From assembly GCA_012976225.1 (NCBI GenBank), contig JAAVVG010000002.1:868001-932000 (forward strand): DNA of 64,000 bases. Reading direction: 5' to 3'. The translations under genes were made by a program, and so were the position numbers. Positions within the stretch are counted from its first letter, which is position 1. Every line of letters begins with the position of its first letter. Source of the DNA: Golubevia sp. BC0850. Lineage: Eukaryota > Basidiomycota > Exobasidiomycetes > Golubeviales > Golubeviaceae. The notes beneath the pieces were generated by a model. The model saw only the letters and a list, made by a program, of their open reading frames with translations. It had not been told where the DNA came from and searched no databases. Below, one piece after another: positions 34,144-45,384 of this stretch.

Positions 34144-37100
34144 ATGGCTGATTCAAAAGGAGCAGAAGAGGAAACTTCAAGCCATCGCAGCAATAGCAAC
34201 AGCAACGTCCTCAGACCACAATCTCATTCAAACCATCAGTTGCCTCTATCACCTCTTTCAAAACCTGCCATCACTTCACCTTCACCTTCATCTCCATCTT
34301 CACCATCTCCATCTGGTTTTCATTCTCCTTCACCTCTGTCCTCCAAGATCTTTGGAAGCTATTCAATCTCTTCAACCAATTCCCATCCTTCAGTCCCGAA
34401 GCAGACTTTAGAAAGAGGCTACTCAAATAATAGCAGTCTCTCTTCTACTTCAACTAGTCAAGATAGTTTCTCAAATAGTGATGCCGATTCTACAAGTACT
34501 GCCAATACCAAAGAGAACCTCAATGCCAGTCCTTTCGATTCCTCTTGGTCTATCCAGCAATCCACTTCAAAGACCTCTGAAACTCCTCAGGAACAAACTG
34601 GTGGGGATTCTTCAGATGGATCAAGTGGAACTATATCAAATGGATCTACTGGAAAGATGTCTCTATCTGAGTTACTCAACTTGAAGCCGGTCTCCAAGTT
34701 GGATTGGGAGAGATGGATCAAAGGAGGTGGTCTGGGAGAGAGCTCAGAAGGAATCAATGGCAAAGCCTTCGGCTCCAAAGCTTGCGGTGAGTAACTAGAG
34801 AATGTGATTCGGAGTATAGATGATAGAGAGCCTATTCCGGTTGGAGCAGGAAGTTGAGAGCTGAGAGTGTTTCGATGCAGAGCTGTGCTATCAATAAAAT
34901 TGATATCAGTGAATTTACTTATTCTTTTACCGCTCATCTCTCTCTCTCTCAACTCTCTGCAGATTTCTGGAATCAGAATGGATACCTTCCTGCACCTCGA
35001 AACCCGCAGACTCTCAAACTCAAGCGCAGAGAAGTCCTGTTACGACATGGATTCTCAAACCCCGCAGCTCTCCTTCCTATACTAGCAAGATCCACAAGGC
35101 TAGCGAGACAGAACTTCCAGATCGAGTACGCTGCTTTCAGTGTGGTTGGATTTGAGAATCTCGACGAGGTTCTGGTTTTCGGAGGATTCAAGAGTCAAAA
35201 CGGAATGCATAGAATGGCTAGAACAGGAAGCGTCTGCTCTCATGCTCTACTTGGAACTCAAGTGCCAGTACTCTTCCACATTCCAGATCTAGATGCAGAT
35301 TTTCGATTCGCTCGTAACCCGAACCTCTTCTCTCAGGATGGATCTGCAAGATTGAGGTTCTACATCTCGGTGCCTCTCACTCTCTCTTCCGGAAATGGAG
35401 ACGAATCTGTCGTGGTTGGAAGGATGTGTCTACTGAGTCAACATCTAAGGGAATGGAGTGATTTAGACAGCGAAATGCTGAAAGATCTATCTTCGATGAC
35501 TTCCGATTCGTTGGAGAAACTTCAACAGAGGGAGAGAGCTAAAAAGATGGAATTGATCCAGAGAAGTTTAACCTTTTTAACTCGATCTATCGATGAGGGT
35601 GATCTTTTAGATCATTCCAAATGCTACGATTCCTCCTGTGGTTTACCTGAGATGCAGAAACCTTCCAATCGCTACTCGACATCCCACAGCAAGAACAGCT
35701 CGATAATCACTTCAGATGGCTTTCACTACTGCCCAAGAAGAGTGGAGCTAGCATGTAGCTCAATCCAGACGGTCTTAGGAGCTGTGAGTTCCCCGTTTCT
35801 TGCTCGTGGATGCTGAGGCGTTGCCTTTCCTTCGCTGACACCAATTTCCCCCTTCTCTCCTACGCTCCTTCAGAGTTCGGTGCTGGCCATCGATCTTTCA
35901 GACTTCAAGACCTACAACCCTCGACCCTTCAACCCTAGTCTTTCTCCTAGAAACTCTCTCTTCCCTCTATCTCCTTGGTCTCCTCATTCGAACCTCAGGA
36001 GCTCCATCAACTCGTCAGACTCCCCTTTCTCAGCAGAAAGAAGAGGATCGACACAAGTCTCTGGATCTTCAGGTTTCAAGAATCACAGTCACAGTCGCCT
36101 TAACTCTAACGTCTCTGTAGCGTCTCCGAAAGAGGTGGATTTCTGTCCAGTCCCTTCTACTGGTCTAGGTCTCATTTCTGGAGCTGGTGAGGTTGAAATC
36201 GGAGACTTAGCAGAAGAAATGGGTACCGAAACTCAACGAAAGCAAGTCTCAAATTGGCTTGGAAATTGGAAACTCAATGAACGAAAGACTCTTCCTGTCA
36301 TCTATGATATTTCTTCTCCCTTCAAGAGCAGTACTGTTGACGATGAAGACGTCAATAACGTCTCTGGAGATGGCAAAGACTTTGAAGCGGGAGGGATCTC
36401 AAATCCTCTAGTTTCTCTCTTACCAGATCCAGAAACGACCGCTCAATACGTCGCTCTGCCTATCTTCAATCTTTCTGATCAGCCGATGTTTGTCGTTCTC
36501 GCTACCTTTGAGAAGAAGACGCTGATAGAGCAAGAAAGTCTACTTTTTGTTGAGAATGCTAGGTGAGTAGATTGGCTGATCTCGGGATGGTTCTTCTCAC
36601 GCATACGCGTCCGACTTACTTCCTCTTCTCGCCTCTCGCTCCTCGCGTCAACAGCATGGTCATTAGGAGCTCTATCATTCGTCAGCAGATCGGAGCAGCA
36701 GAAGAAACTGCAAAGCTGTTCGTCCAGCAGGTGCAACACGAACTAAGAACGCCCCTTCATGCCATCCTTGGGATCGCGGATCTGCTCCAGCAGTCAGTTC
36801 CAGAGGAAGGAGGAGATGCTCCTGTGGACTTGACGGATCCTACAGTCCTCAATTCGCTCTTGACTGGAATTCAATTGGCCGGAAACAACCTCGATACGAT
36901 CTTAGAAAGTGTTCTAGATCTGTCCCAAGCAAGTGGAGTCAGCGATCTGAAAGAAGCAGCCAAGATGGAGATGCTCGATCTTTCTCGAATGCTAGAGGGT
37001 CTCTCCCTCAACGCTTTAACGCACCTCAGTCTCACGCTCAACGTCGGCGAGGGCAATCTGGCTCAAGAGATGAAAGCAACCTTCACAGAGTCGGACAAGG

Positions 37101-38842
37101 GGACTCGTCTTCCGCCTTTGATGATCAACATCGATCCCGTCCTCCTGAACACTCTCTGCGGAGTGAACAGTATCAGCAAACTCAAGAAGATCCTCGGTCA
37201 AATCATCTCCAATGCCGTTAGATTCGTTTCTGAAGGCACAGTATCAATCTCTGCTCGACTCATTCAGATTGCGAACTCACAGGCCCTCGAATTGAGGGTC
37301 AAGGACACAGGTAAGTGAGGGAGGGGGGAGGGAAATGATTAGAATGACACCTGCGGCTGACTCTTTGATGTTTCCCACTCTTCAGGTTGCGGTATGACGA
37401 AGGATTTCGTTGAGACAGAGCTTCTTCGTCCCTTTAGGAAAGGCAACTTCTACCGACAAGGAGTCGGATTGGGTATGGCGCTTGCTGGAAATCTTTGCTC
37501 GGCCATTGGAGCTGACTTGAAGGTGGAGAGCGAGATTGGAGTTGGTACCGAAGTCCTGCTGGTCCTCCCATGCGAGGCCGTACCCAAGAAGAAAGATTCT
37601 CTTATCTCACCCCAGTTCAAGTCGGTCTACTTCGTGGGATTCGAATCCGAGAGTTCCAAACAAGTCAAGGACTTCCTATCGGCAAATCTCTTAGGCACCG
37701 ATCTCGAGCTGTGTGAAGATGCTGAATCGGCTGAAGGTGAGTGAGAATGGAGACCTCGAACAAGGCGAGACGAGACTCGAGCTGACTCTTATCTTCTATC
37801 TTGATTTCTAGTACTTATCTGTTCACAAGACACGGTGGCTTTAGATGGCGTCCTCGTTGCCTCGCAACCGAAATGCTCTCGAATTCTGGTCGTCTCTTCC
37901 TCTCTCAGTGAGTCTCGATGTTCGCTTCTCACTTCAAATCTAGCGACCGTTCTTACCTCTTGGTCTTCTTCTCCACTCTCAGCGATTCCACGTAGCAACT
38001 CACTTCTTCCAGGTATCGCCATCCTTACACTCACACTTCCGTATGGGCCAACAGCGCTCAAGACGACCCGCGAGTTCTTGAGAGCTGAGTTGCGCCCGCC
38101 GATGGAGCAAAGATTCAGCGATCTTCACCTCATCAACGACCAGGCAACATCTGATCCAGCAACTTTTGCGGCCAAGGAGAAGGAGAAAGCTCTGACAGCA
38201 GCTGCGATCACCTCTGTAGCTTCAGTTCTTCCTCCTTCTGTCGGTCAAAAGATTGAATTCAAAGTCTTGATTGTGGAAGACAACCCCCTGAACCTCCGCC
38301 TCTTGACGACTTTGTGTTCGAGGATGAAAATCCCAACTGAGAGTGCTATGGACGGGGTGAGTTATCGAGTTTGTGGAGGAGAGAATAGAAGGATGAAATG
38401 AAGGACTGTGACTAAGCATCATCTTCTACCTTTTACTTGTCTCTTTGTTTTGCAGGCAGATGCAGTCATTAAGTTTCTTGCTTTCAAGCCGTCTCTAGTG
38501 TTACTTGACATCAGTCTTCCAATCCAGGTAAGTCTGACGCAGCAATTTGATACCTTCGAGCATGGTTGAAGACTTACATCGTTTCTGTCCACTTCTTCTT
38601 CTCAGGATGGATTTGCAGCTGCTGTACAGATGAGAAGTCACGTCTCCAGTCATCAGACTACCATCGTCGCCGTGACTGCTCTGTCGTCGCCAGAGGACAA
38701 GATTCGTGGTCAAGATGCCGGAATCAACGATTGGAGAGTCAAACCTGTTAGCATGCGGGAGCTGCGTCAAGATCTCGACACTTGGAGGCGCGAGTGGAAC
38801 GAAAGGTCTCATGTCGCTGAAACTGAAGAATCCTCCTCTTGA
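34144..38842 (+). CDS. GAF-containing hybrid histidine kinase
   Basis: Two-component sensor that should autophosphorylate on His, pass phosphate to its own receiver, then to an Hpt protein. Eight exons: 34144-34786, 34963-35783, 35874-36562, 36655-37310, 37386-37736, 37812-38356, 38456-38527 and 38606-38842; 1,337 residues, all phases match. Order: a Ser-rich disordered N-terminus of about 215 residues; a GAF-like sensor (LRFYISVPLTLSSGNGDESV, LREWSDLDSEMLKDL); and the HisKA H-box QHELRTPLHAILGIADLL (His near residue 746). Next come the HATPase N-box ILGQIISNAVRF, G1 DTGCGM and G2 GVGLGMALAG, then a C-terminal receiver (VLIVEDNPLNLRLL, phospho-Asp in SLVLLDISLP near 1253, Lys in WRVKPVSM). 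No membrane segment is visible, so it is probably cytosolic. No PHY domain and no Cys-chromophore motif recognised, so a phytochrome is not supported. Confidence 0.92.
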
Positions 38843-39370
38843 AGACGACTGGAAGATCAGATCTCAAGAATCAATTATCACGACCTCACGACTATAGAAC
38901 CCTCATCTCAACTTTCAAATTCCCATCAAGCCCAGTCCGATTTTACCTCACAATGACTTGCATTAGCGAGAATATCATACACGCAATTTTCTCTCTGCCA
39001 TTCATTCATCAAAGATCTCTCTCTCTCTCTCACACACACTATCTCCATCGTCACGGGCTTTTGTTCTCATCGATTTCTCAATCAATATGTCATCGGTTTC
39101 TCAATCAATATGTCTACTTTACACGTCACCATCAGTCACCGATTTTTCGTATTTCTTTTACCTTGATTTTTTGCTGTTGTTTCTATACTTTCAGCAACTT
39201 CTTTGATTTGTTAATGAGAGCCATTTCTAGACCAGTCAAGTCAATTAGTCCCTCCTCGTGTGGAAGTGTCATCAAAGTCGAGTTCAGTCGAGTTCTAAAT
39301 CTAGGTTTGATCCTTTCGGTTCTCTATTCGTAAAATTACAATACAAATACAGTAGATTGCAATCGTTTTA
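38843..39370. other. Convergent intergenic region
   Basis: 3' flanks of the histidine kinase (+) and the Set5-like gene (-). Contains a CT/CA-rich run (about 39018-39035) and a 23-bp tandem duplication. No gene seen. Confidence 0.55.
39068..39113 (+). repeat. 23-bp tandem duplication
   Basis: Two adjacent 23-base units (starting CATCGATTTCTCAATC and CATCGGTTTCTCAATC) differing at one base, in the histidine kinase 3' flank. Confidence 0.85.
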
Positions 39371-41266
39371 TTAGAATCCCAAACTTTGTCTCAACTCATC
39401 TTCCAATCCGCCTAAATTCCTATCCTCTTTCTTCATTTGTTCTCCCTTCTGAATCTTGCTCTCAATACTTTGAGCATGTTCTTCTCTCATCCTGACCTCT
39501 TTCTCCGCCTCTTCATCCTGTTTCCAAGTCTCCTCCAACTCCTCCTTCTCATTCTCCGAAAGAGTCTTGACTTCCTCTACACATCTACGGCAGTCGCAAG
39601 GACCGAAAAGATATTCTCTCCAAAGAAGAAGTCTTCTACGAGCAAGTGAAGTTCCTGGGTCTTGATATGAGATTGTTAGCTCTTCTCCAGCTTTGATACG
39701 ATGGTTGGCTAGAACTGTGACTCGAGTTGCTGGTCTAACGCCTCCGCGACCTGGAAGATGCCTGCAGTAAAGAAGCAAAGCGAGAAGCATAAGAAACGAG
39801 GATGAGGGAGGGGAGGAAGTGTGAATAGAAAAGCGAGACTCACCTGACAGAGCAATTAGCTTCGCAGCTATGATTCAGCTGAGAATGAACCAAGAACATA
39901 GATCCATGAGACTCCATGTTGATGTTAGATCTTCCAAGCATACTAACGAAAGCATCCCAACTGAATAGATCCTTAGCCACCGCCTCTGGGAAGTCGTCCT
40001 TGACAATCCAACCTCTCTGATTCTTCCTTTCCTCGTTCGAAGGATCTAATCCTTTCTTGAGTAGCTCGTAAGCTTGCCTCATACTCCTGTTGAAAGTCTC
40101 TCTTTCAACTTCCCAGCCTGGGTTCCTGGCTCTTCGATGCAATTCGGAAACAGTGGCGTAAGAATTGAGATGGGTAAGAGTTTCTTCTAATGTAGTTGGA
40201 GGCCCTTCGGTGGTGGCGGAAATGATAGCTCCTGGAGCTTCTGGTTGAATTGATCTGGATGCCGGAGGATTTGTTGAATGAGATTGTAAGACCATTGCTA
40301 GCTGTCGTGAGACAGAGAAAAGAGATAACCAATTGTGTTGATGAATGAATTGAAGGAAAGGTTTGATTGATGGATTGTTGCCTTGACACATGACTCCATG
40401 ATGAGATGTCATAGCTTTGGTTTGACATCTGAGGAAAGAGAGGAATTGGAAGGGCAAGGTTGTAAGAGGGGAAAAGAAAAGGAAAGATAGAGCTTTGAGC
40501 AGCTTGAAGTGCTCTGCCATTCCTCCCTCTGCAGATTCTGACGGAACTGATTGGCATAGCGTCCTGATCTTCTGAACCCCTGCTCTGTTAGAAATTGCCT
40601 TTAAGCGAGATAGGCTTTCTCGTTCCCTGCAATCTTCTCCAAGCTTCCCCTTCCCATCCTCTGTTTCAACTCACGATCGGTTGCAAAAGCTGGAGGTGCA
40701 TCCTCCCTTTTTGCAGTCAACAGCCAATCTACTACTTGCAGTAGGTAAGAAGCAATGAGAGCAGATCTTTCCATCCAAGCAATCGGGAATGGCACTTGAA
40801 GGAGGGGCATTGATGTAGGAATCTTCAACAAAAATGGTTTCTCCCTGCAATGAAGAAGAAGGTGTGTTAGCAACACTGGTAAAGATCAACTGTTCTGTAT
40901 TCCGAGAATTCTATTCACCTCTGCGAAGTCTCTTGTAGCTACCAGACCTCTGCCTTTTGTCTGAGAGAAGACGTGAGATTTGATACCAGGTGGAATGGCG
41001 AGTAGAGGATCTAATCTTGAAACTGGAACTGTTGGATCACTAGGTAGTCCACCTGCAGCATTTGAGCTCTGTTTCTTTTTCTTCTTCTTTGATTTTGATT
41101 TCTTCTTCTTGGATGAAGAACTGGTCGAGGTTTGCTCCTCTCCATATCCATCCTCCTGTTCCTCTGATTCTACTTTTTGGGAATCATCTGATCCAGGAAC
41201 TTGCTTTTGAGTATCTTCTGCTGACTTTGTGGCTTCAATTGCCCGGTTAGTGGAAGTTGAAGTCAT
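39371..41266 (-). CDS. SET5: Set5-like SET/MYND-finger protein lysine methyltransferase
   Basis: Likely histone or protein lysine methyltransferase of the Set5/SMYD type. Four exons, 41266-40919, 40844-40675, 40428-39844 and 39761-39371; 497 residues. The N-terminus is charged with a Lys-rich run (KKKKSKSKKKKKK). The SET start is KGRGLVATRDFAEGETIFVE. The inserted MYND-like zinc finger forms only when exons 2 and 3 are joined: ICSHCF, CKKGGC, FCNRSCQTKAMTSHHGVMC. The SET core continues with QLNHSCEANCSVR and ELTISYQDPG, then the post-SET-like LFGPCDCRRC. The second intron (246 nt) carries an open frame that can mislead gene callers. The same first-exon frame extends to an ATG at 41371. I chose 41266 because the added 35 residues have no family match, though they are basic and amphipathic and could be a targeting sequence. 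Confidence 0.88.
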
Positions 41267-41682
41267 GTTGAGGGGAAGCGGAAACGACTTCTCCAAAAAA
41301 AGTTTCGACAAGTATATAGTCTCCGCACTAATCCGAGCAGGCTTCGTCACCGCAAAAGCCTGAATAGTCATGATGAAAGATGTTTGATAAACTACACATT
41401 AAGATGATTATGGGTTGAATAAATAGAATGAGCTCGATGAGACAGCACAGTTGCGAATTGAATTGCCACATGAGGAGAAGTTGACATCAAGAAAGGTCTA
41501 TTCCGTTAGAATGGCATGCGCGATTTTCTCTGCCAAAGCATCTAATTGGGGAAGGCGCAGGGGAACGGGGGGTGAAGAGGGGGGAAGATCAGTAATTGAG
41601 CTTCTGAACCACATAGTCGACCACTGAGCCCACTTCCCGCGGCTTGATAACATAGTGGGTGACTTCGTTCTGTTCACAGTGA
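41267..41682. other. Intergenic region between two minus-strand genes
   Basis: Promoter of the Set5-like gene and 3' flank of the GMC gene. A TATATA-like stretch sits about 45 bases upstream of the chosen ATG. A frame at 41590-41670 (REVGSVVDYVVQKLNY) could be a longer GMC C-terminus if an extra very short intron is used. Confidence 0.5.
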
Positions 41683-43863
41683 CTACTTACAAACAGTAGC
41701 TTGAGGATGACCTGGAGGTAATAGGTTGAAAGCACTTGCATCCACAACCCTTAGACTTTGAACTCCAATCACCCTTGCTTCAGAGTCAACGACAGCCATT
41801 GGATCGTCCTTTCTTCCCATCTTGCAAGTGCAAGAAGGATGATAGATCAAGATTACGTTGCTCTTGATGTAAGCCAGAATTTCCTCGTCTGTAGAGACCT
41901 TTTCCAAACCCGGTGAGACTTCTTCTCCGATGATGACGTTCTTCATTGGATCTGAAGTTGAGATCTCTCTAGCTCGCTTGAACGAGGCCACCGCTACTTC
42001 TTGATCTGCATTAATGCTGAGCCAATTAGGATTGACCACTGGAAGATCGTTGGTATCTCCTGATTTGATGGTAACGTTACCTCTTGAAACTGGAGCAACT
42101 AAACCAGCACCAATTCCAAAATAGGCGTTGGCATTGCTTGAGTTGGCAGAGTCGGTGACGATGTATTCGATTTCAGGCCAGTCTTCAGGGAATTGAGAGA
42201 GGTCTTGAAGAGTTTGATTGGAAAGCGCGGTTCTGTTTGGAAGTTTCTCCCAGCCAATGTAGCTGAAAAATAAGGGGGAGGAGAGAAAGAAAGAGAATAG
42301 GAGTAAGATTCAGAGCATTGATCTCAAATGTCTAAAATTCCATGTACACTCACTCGAATCCAGGAGAAGAGTAGATGGAGGGTCTGAAGTTGGTGTAGTT
42401 ATGAAGAGATTCCTGTGCGTATTCTGGATTGTTCAGAGCCCCAATTCCAATCACGTTGGCTTGGTAAGTAGGTCCGAAATGGATGTGATCCCACATTCCC
42501 TGTCCAACTCCTGGACGGTCAGCGATGACCGGAATGTCTAGAGCTTCCAGAGCAGCACGGGGGCCAACGCCAGAAACCTAGGGGCGAGGAGAAGTGTCAG
42601 CGAAAAGTCGGTCAGCTAGGCGAGCTGTTCGAGTCGGCACTTACCATTAACATTTGAGGTGAATGAAACTGGAAGGGAGAACAGAAAAAGAGGGAGTCGA
42701 CAGTCAGCGCCAACTCTAGAAATCATTCTTCCATATCCCCTGCGATTGAACTCACCGCACCGCCACTGACGATCACTTCTTTTCTGGCAGAAAGATGATA
42801 AGTCTGACCGTAGGTCGAAACATCAACACCAATGGCCTTCTTCTGATCATCAAAGACGACTCTTTTCCCCAGAGTTCGAAGATACACAACCATGTTTGTC
42901 CTTCCACTTTCGAATGCGCTCTCAGTGAAGGCAACGTAGGAAGAGACTCTAGTCTGAGTTTCCGGATGTATAGTATGAGGGGTATACTGGTGACCAATGA
43001 GCCTTCCGGAAACGAAGTCGTTGAGCTCCTTGAAGCCTAACGCGGAGAAAGCCTTCTTGGTCCAGCTCGAGATTGGAAGAGGGAACCTGACGTATCCGAC
43101 CGAAAGAGGACCTTGCTTTGATGAATAAGCATTTGGATCAACTTCCGGTACAGAGGAATTGTCAGGCCTGCCAGGAGAGCTCGAAGTATAATTGACGCTC
43201 TTCTTGAAGAATGGAAGCAAAGAATCGAAAGTATACGATTGATCCCCCACGTCGTCTGCCCATTTCTGATAGGAATCGATGGTCCCACGTTGATAGACTA
43301 TGTTATTGAGCCCAGAACTAGGAAGGAGATTAGGAGAGAAGAGGGTTGGCTGCTTCGGACGTAGTCCGATTTAAGGCGCCTTCGAGACTCACCAACCGGA
43401 AAGTGTCTTTCCCCTGACATAATGAAACTGCTCCCCACCTAGGACTTCTTGAGGTGTAGTCGCAATTCCCCAATCTACGGGGAGGAAATCGTTAAGTCCA
43501 TCGATGTTAGCCTTGTCGTAAGCTCGCCCCAAAGCTGGAACTGAAGAAGTATTCCCAAAGTCAGAGGTGTACATTCCCCCAGCTTCTATTACTCCGACTG
43601 AGAAGTTTCCGCTTTCTGCCAATCGATACGCCACGGCGAGACCTGCAGTACCGCCACCAGCAATGACACTTTTTACAAGGGGAAGAAAGAGAAGTCGTCA
43701 GAAAGGAGGTCTTTTCCTCTTTCCCACCACTTGCTACTCACTAGTCAAAGGTTTGATTCTTCCCAGACACCCCAAAATGAGTTCCAGGACTGAGGTAAGC
43801 CAGAGTAGTAGTGGCCAAACTGCTCAGAAAGAGCGTTTGAAGAGTAGTTGAGGTGCTCCACAT
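41683..43863 (-). CDS. Secreted GMC-family FAD oxidoreductase
   Basis: Glucose-methanol-choline oxidoreductase of the aryl-alcohol oxidase/glucose oxidase-like group; substrate not predictable. Six exons, 43863-43742, 43668-43393, 43317-42756, 42668-42645, 42577-42354 and 42262-41683; 595 residues. The N-terminus is a signal peptide (MWSTSTTLQTLFLSSLATTT, then LA). The FAD Rossmann motif is VIAGGGTAGLAVAYRLAES, the first GMC signature region LNNIVYQRG and the second FHSPQMLMVSGVGPRAALE. Substrate-site histidines are in YHPSCTCKMG and LPPGHPQAT. Exon 4 is a 24-base microexon (FHSPQMLM) inside the second signature. The frame stops right after PQATVCK, where most relatives continue 10-15 residues; a 28-nt intron would extend it but is shorter than any other here. 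Many N-glycosylation sequons fit secretion. Confidence 0.9.
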
Positions 43864-44689
43864 TCTGAAAGAAGGCGAGATTACGATGGATAGTATCGAG
43901 TCCTTGTCCTTGCTGGTCTCGTAGAGCTTGTAATAAAGTCAGTTAAAGACAGTTGAAAACTGACTTTGGCTGTTCTGTTGTTGTGAAGAAAAAGTTTGAG
44001 GGAAGATTCTTTCAACGTTCTGCGCAGCGGGAAGTTAGATTGACCCCAAATGCCGTTCGCCTGCTGTACGTCGAGCATGGAATGTCGCAATGAACGAAGT
44101 CTCAGAGATGTGGCATCGACTTCAACATGAGACCAAAGTTCTGATGCCAACTCGCAGGAAACTCGAATCTTGCCAGCGAAAGGGTGGTATCACTGGAGTG
44201 GGATGGTAATTCTCGAGACTGAACCAGTGTGGCAAAACTTCGTCGAATCCAAGCTCGTTCACCGTTTCATCTAGCTAAGACTAGAGGTTCCAAATCGACA
44301 AAAGTGGAACGATAACTAAGTGAAGAGATGAAAATCGTACCATTCTTGAGAGGAGATTGAGACTGCGCGAGTCAGTCGAGGTGAGAGTATCTGGGGGTAA
44401 TATAAAAGGGTGATGCTTGCCACCAGACCTTTCCCTCCCTTCTTCATCTTCACAGCGATACTCATCTCTTCACACCAAACCTGTCAGATCTCTTAACCTT
44501 TATCTTCTTCTCAAAACTCTACCCAGACTTCAACAACGCAGGCCGCTTAACAACTCAACCCTCTCATCTCAACTCGACCGCATCCAAACCCTTCGACACA
44601 TCCAAGCTCTCACCTTTATTGATTCCTCCATCTTCTTCTCCAATCACTGAACCTAAACAATCTGAAACAATTCAAATAATCAATCCAAC
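43864..44689. other. Divergent promoter region of the GMC and small secreted genes
   Basis: 826 bases between divergent secreted-protein genes. A TATA-like box lies at about 44399. From about 44420 to 44690 the sequence is C/T-rich, as in a fungal 5' UTR. No gene seen. Confidence 0.5.
44399..44407 (+). promoter_or_regulatory. TATA-like box upstream of the small secreted protein
   Basis: AATATAAAA followed by a C/T-rich leader. It is about 290 bases before the ATG, so it fits only if the 5' UTR is long. Confidence 0.4.
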
Positions 44690-45025
44690 ATGGTTCAAAT
44701 CTCTTCAATCCTCTCCTTCACCCCTCTACTCTTCCTAGCCATCAACCTACCCACCGCCTTCTCTCTCTGCGCAACTGTCGATCAATCCACTGCTGAGGCC
44801 GGAGAAAAGACAGGCCAGGATCTAGGTACTCACATGAACATGAAGATGGGAGACTCAGGAAACACTATGCCTAGTGGAATGTATCAGCCAGTCAGGATGT
44901 TCAAAGGGAACCACTACCCTACTTTGGAAGAAATCCTGAACCCCACTCCAGCCTCTTATGTCAAAGAAGTCAAGGACGAGCAAAAGAGTGAAGAGCTATT
45001 GGGAGTGCGCTTCGAGAGCTACTAG
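44690..45025 (+). CDS. Small secreted protein of unknown function
   Basis: 111 residues, single exon. A clear signal peptide (MVQISSILSFTPLLFLAINL then PTAFS, cleavage likely near residue 25). The mature part is short and hydrophilic, Met-rich in the middle (THMNMKMGDSGNTMPSGMYQ) and acidic near the end. Only one Cys follows the signal, so it is not a Cys-rich effector type. No family recognised. ATG context is AACATGG. Divergent from the GMC oxidoreductase gene, also secreted. Confidence 0.7.
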   Translation: MVQISSILSFTPLLFLAINLPTAFSLCATVDQSTAEAGEKTGQDLGTHMNMKMGDSGNTMPSGMYQPVRMFKGNHYPTLEEILNPTPASYVKEVKDEQKSEELLGVRFESY

Positions 45026-45384
45026 ATTTTAGGGGAGTCGTTATCGCGTTATCCGTTATTGATCTATTTTGTTTCTTGCTTTGTCTCTTTCTCTCAATTG
45101 TACAACCTACTAAATTTCAACCGTCTTTCTCTATCACAATGTTCTTTCAGTCAATTTCTCTTCGAAAGTCTGCTTTCAAAATAGTGACTTGTGAGCTCTA
45201 AGATCGTAATTGCTATCTCTGGATCTTGTTCTGGACTTTCTGTTCTTAGATACTCTTTTTCATGATCGTGTCTTGAAAAAGACTTCAAAGGGAGAGGAAA
45301 AGGAGAGAGGTTATCAAAACCTTCAGTTTCCTCTTCTTTCTTTCCTCCTTCCTTCTTCCCTCAAATCTTCCATCAAGCCACAAG
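45026..45384. other. Intergenic region
   Basis: 3' flank of the small secreted gene. T-rich. No gene seen. Confidence 0.5.

Noticed and set aside
41590-41682. Longer GMC C-terminus ending QKLNY
   Set aside because: Needs a 28-nt intron, far shorter than any other here; left as a possibility in the GMC notes.
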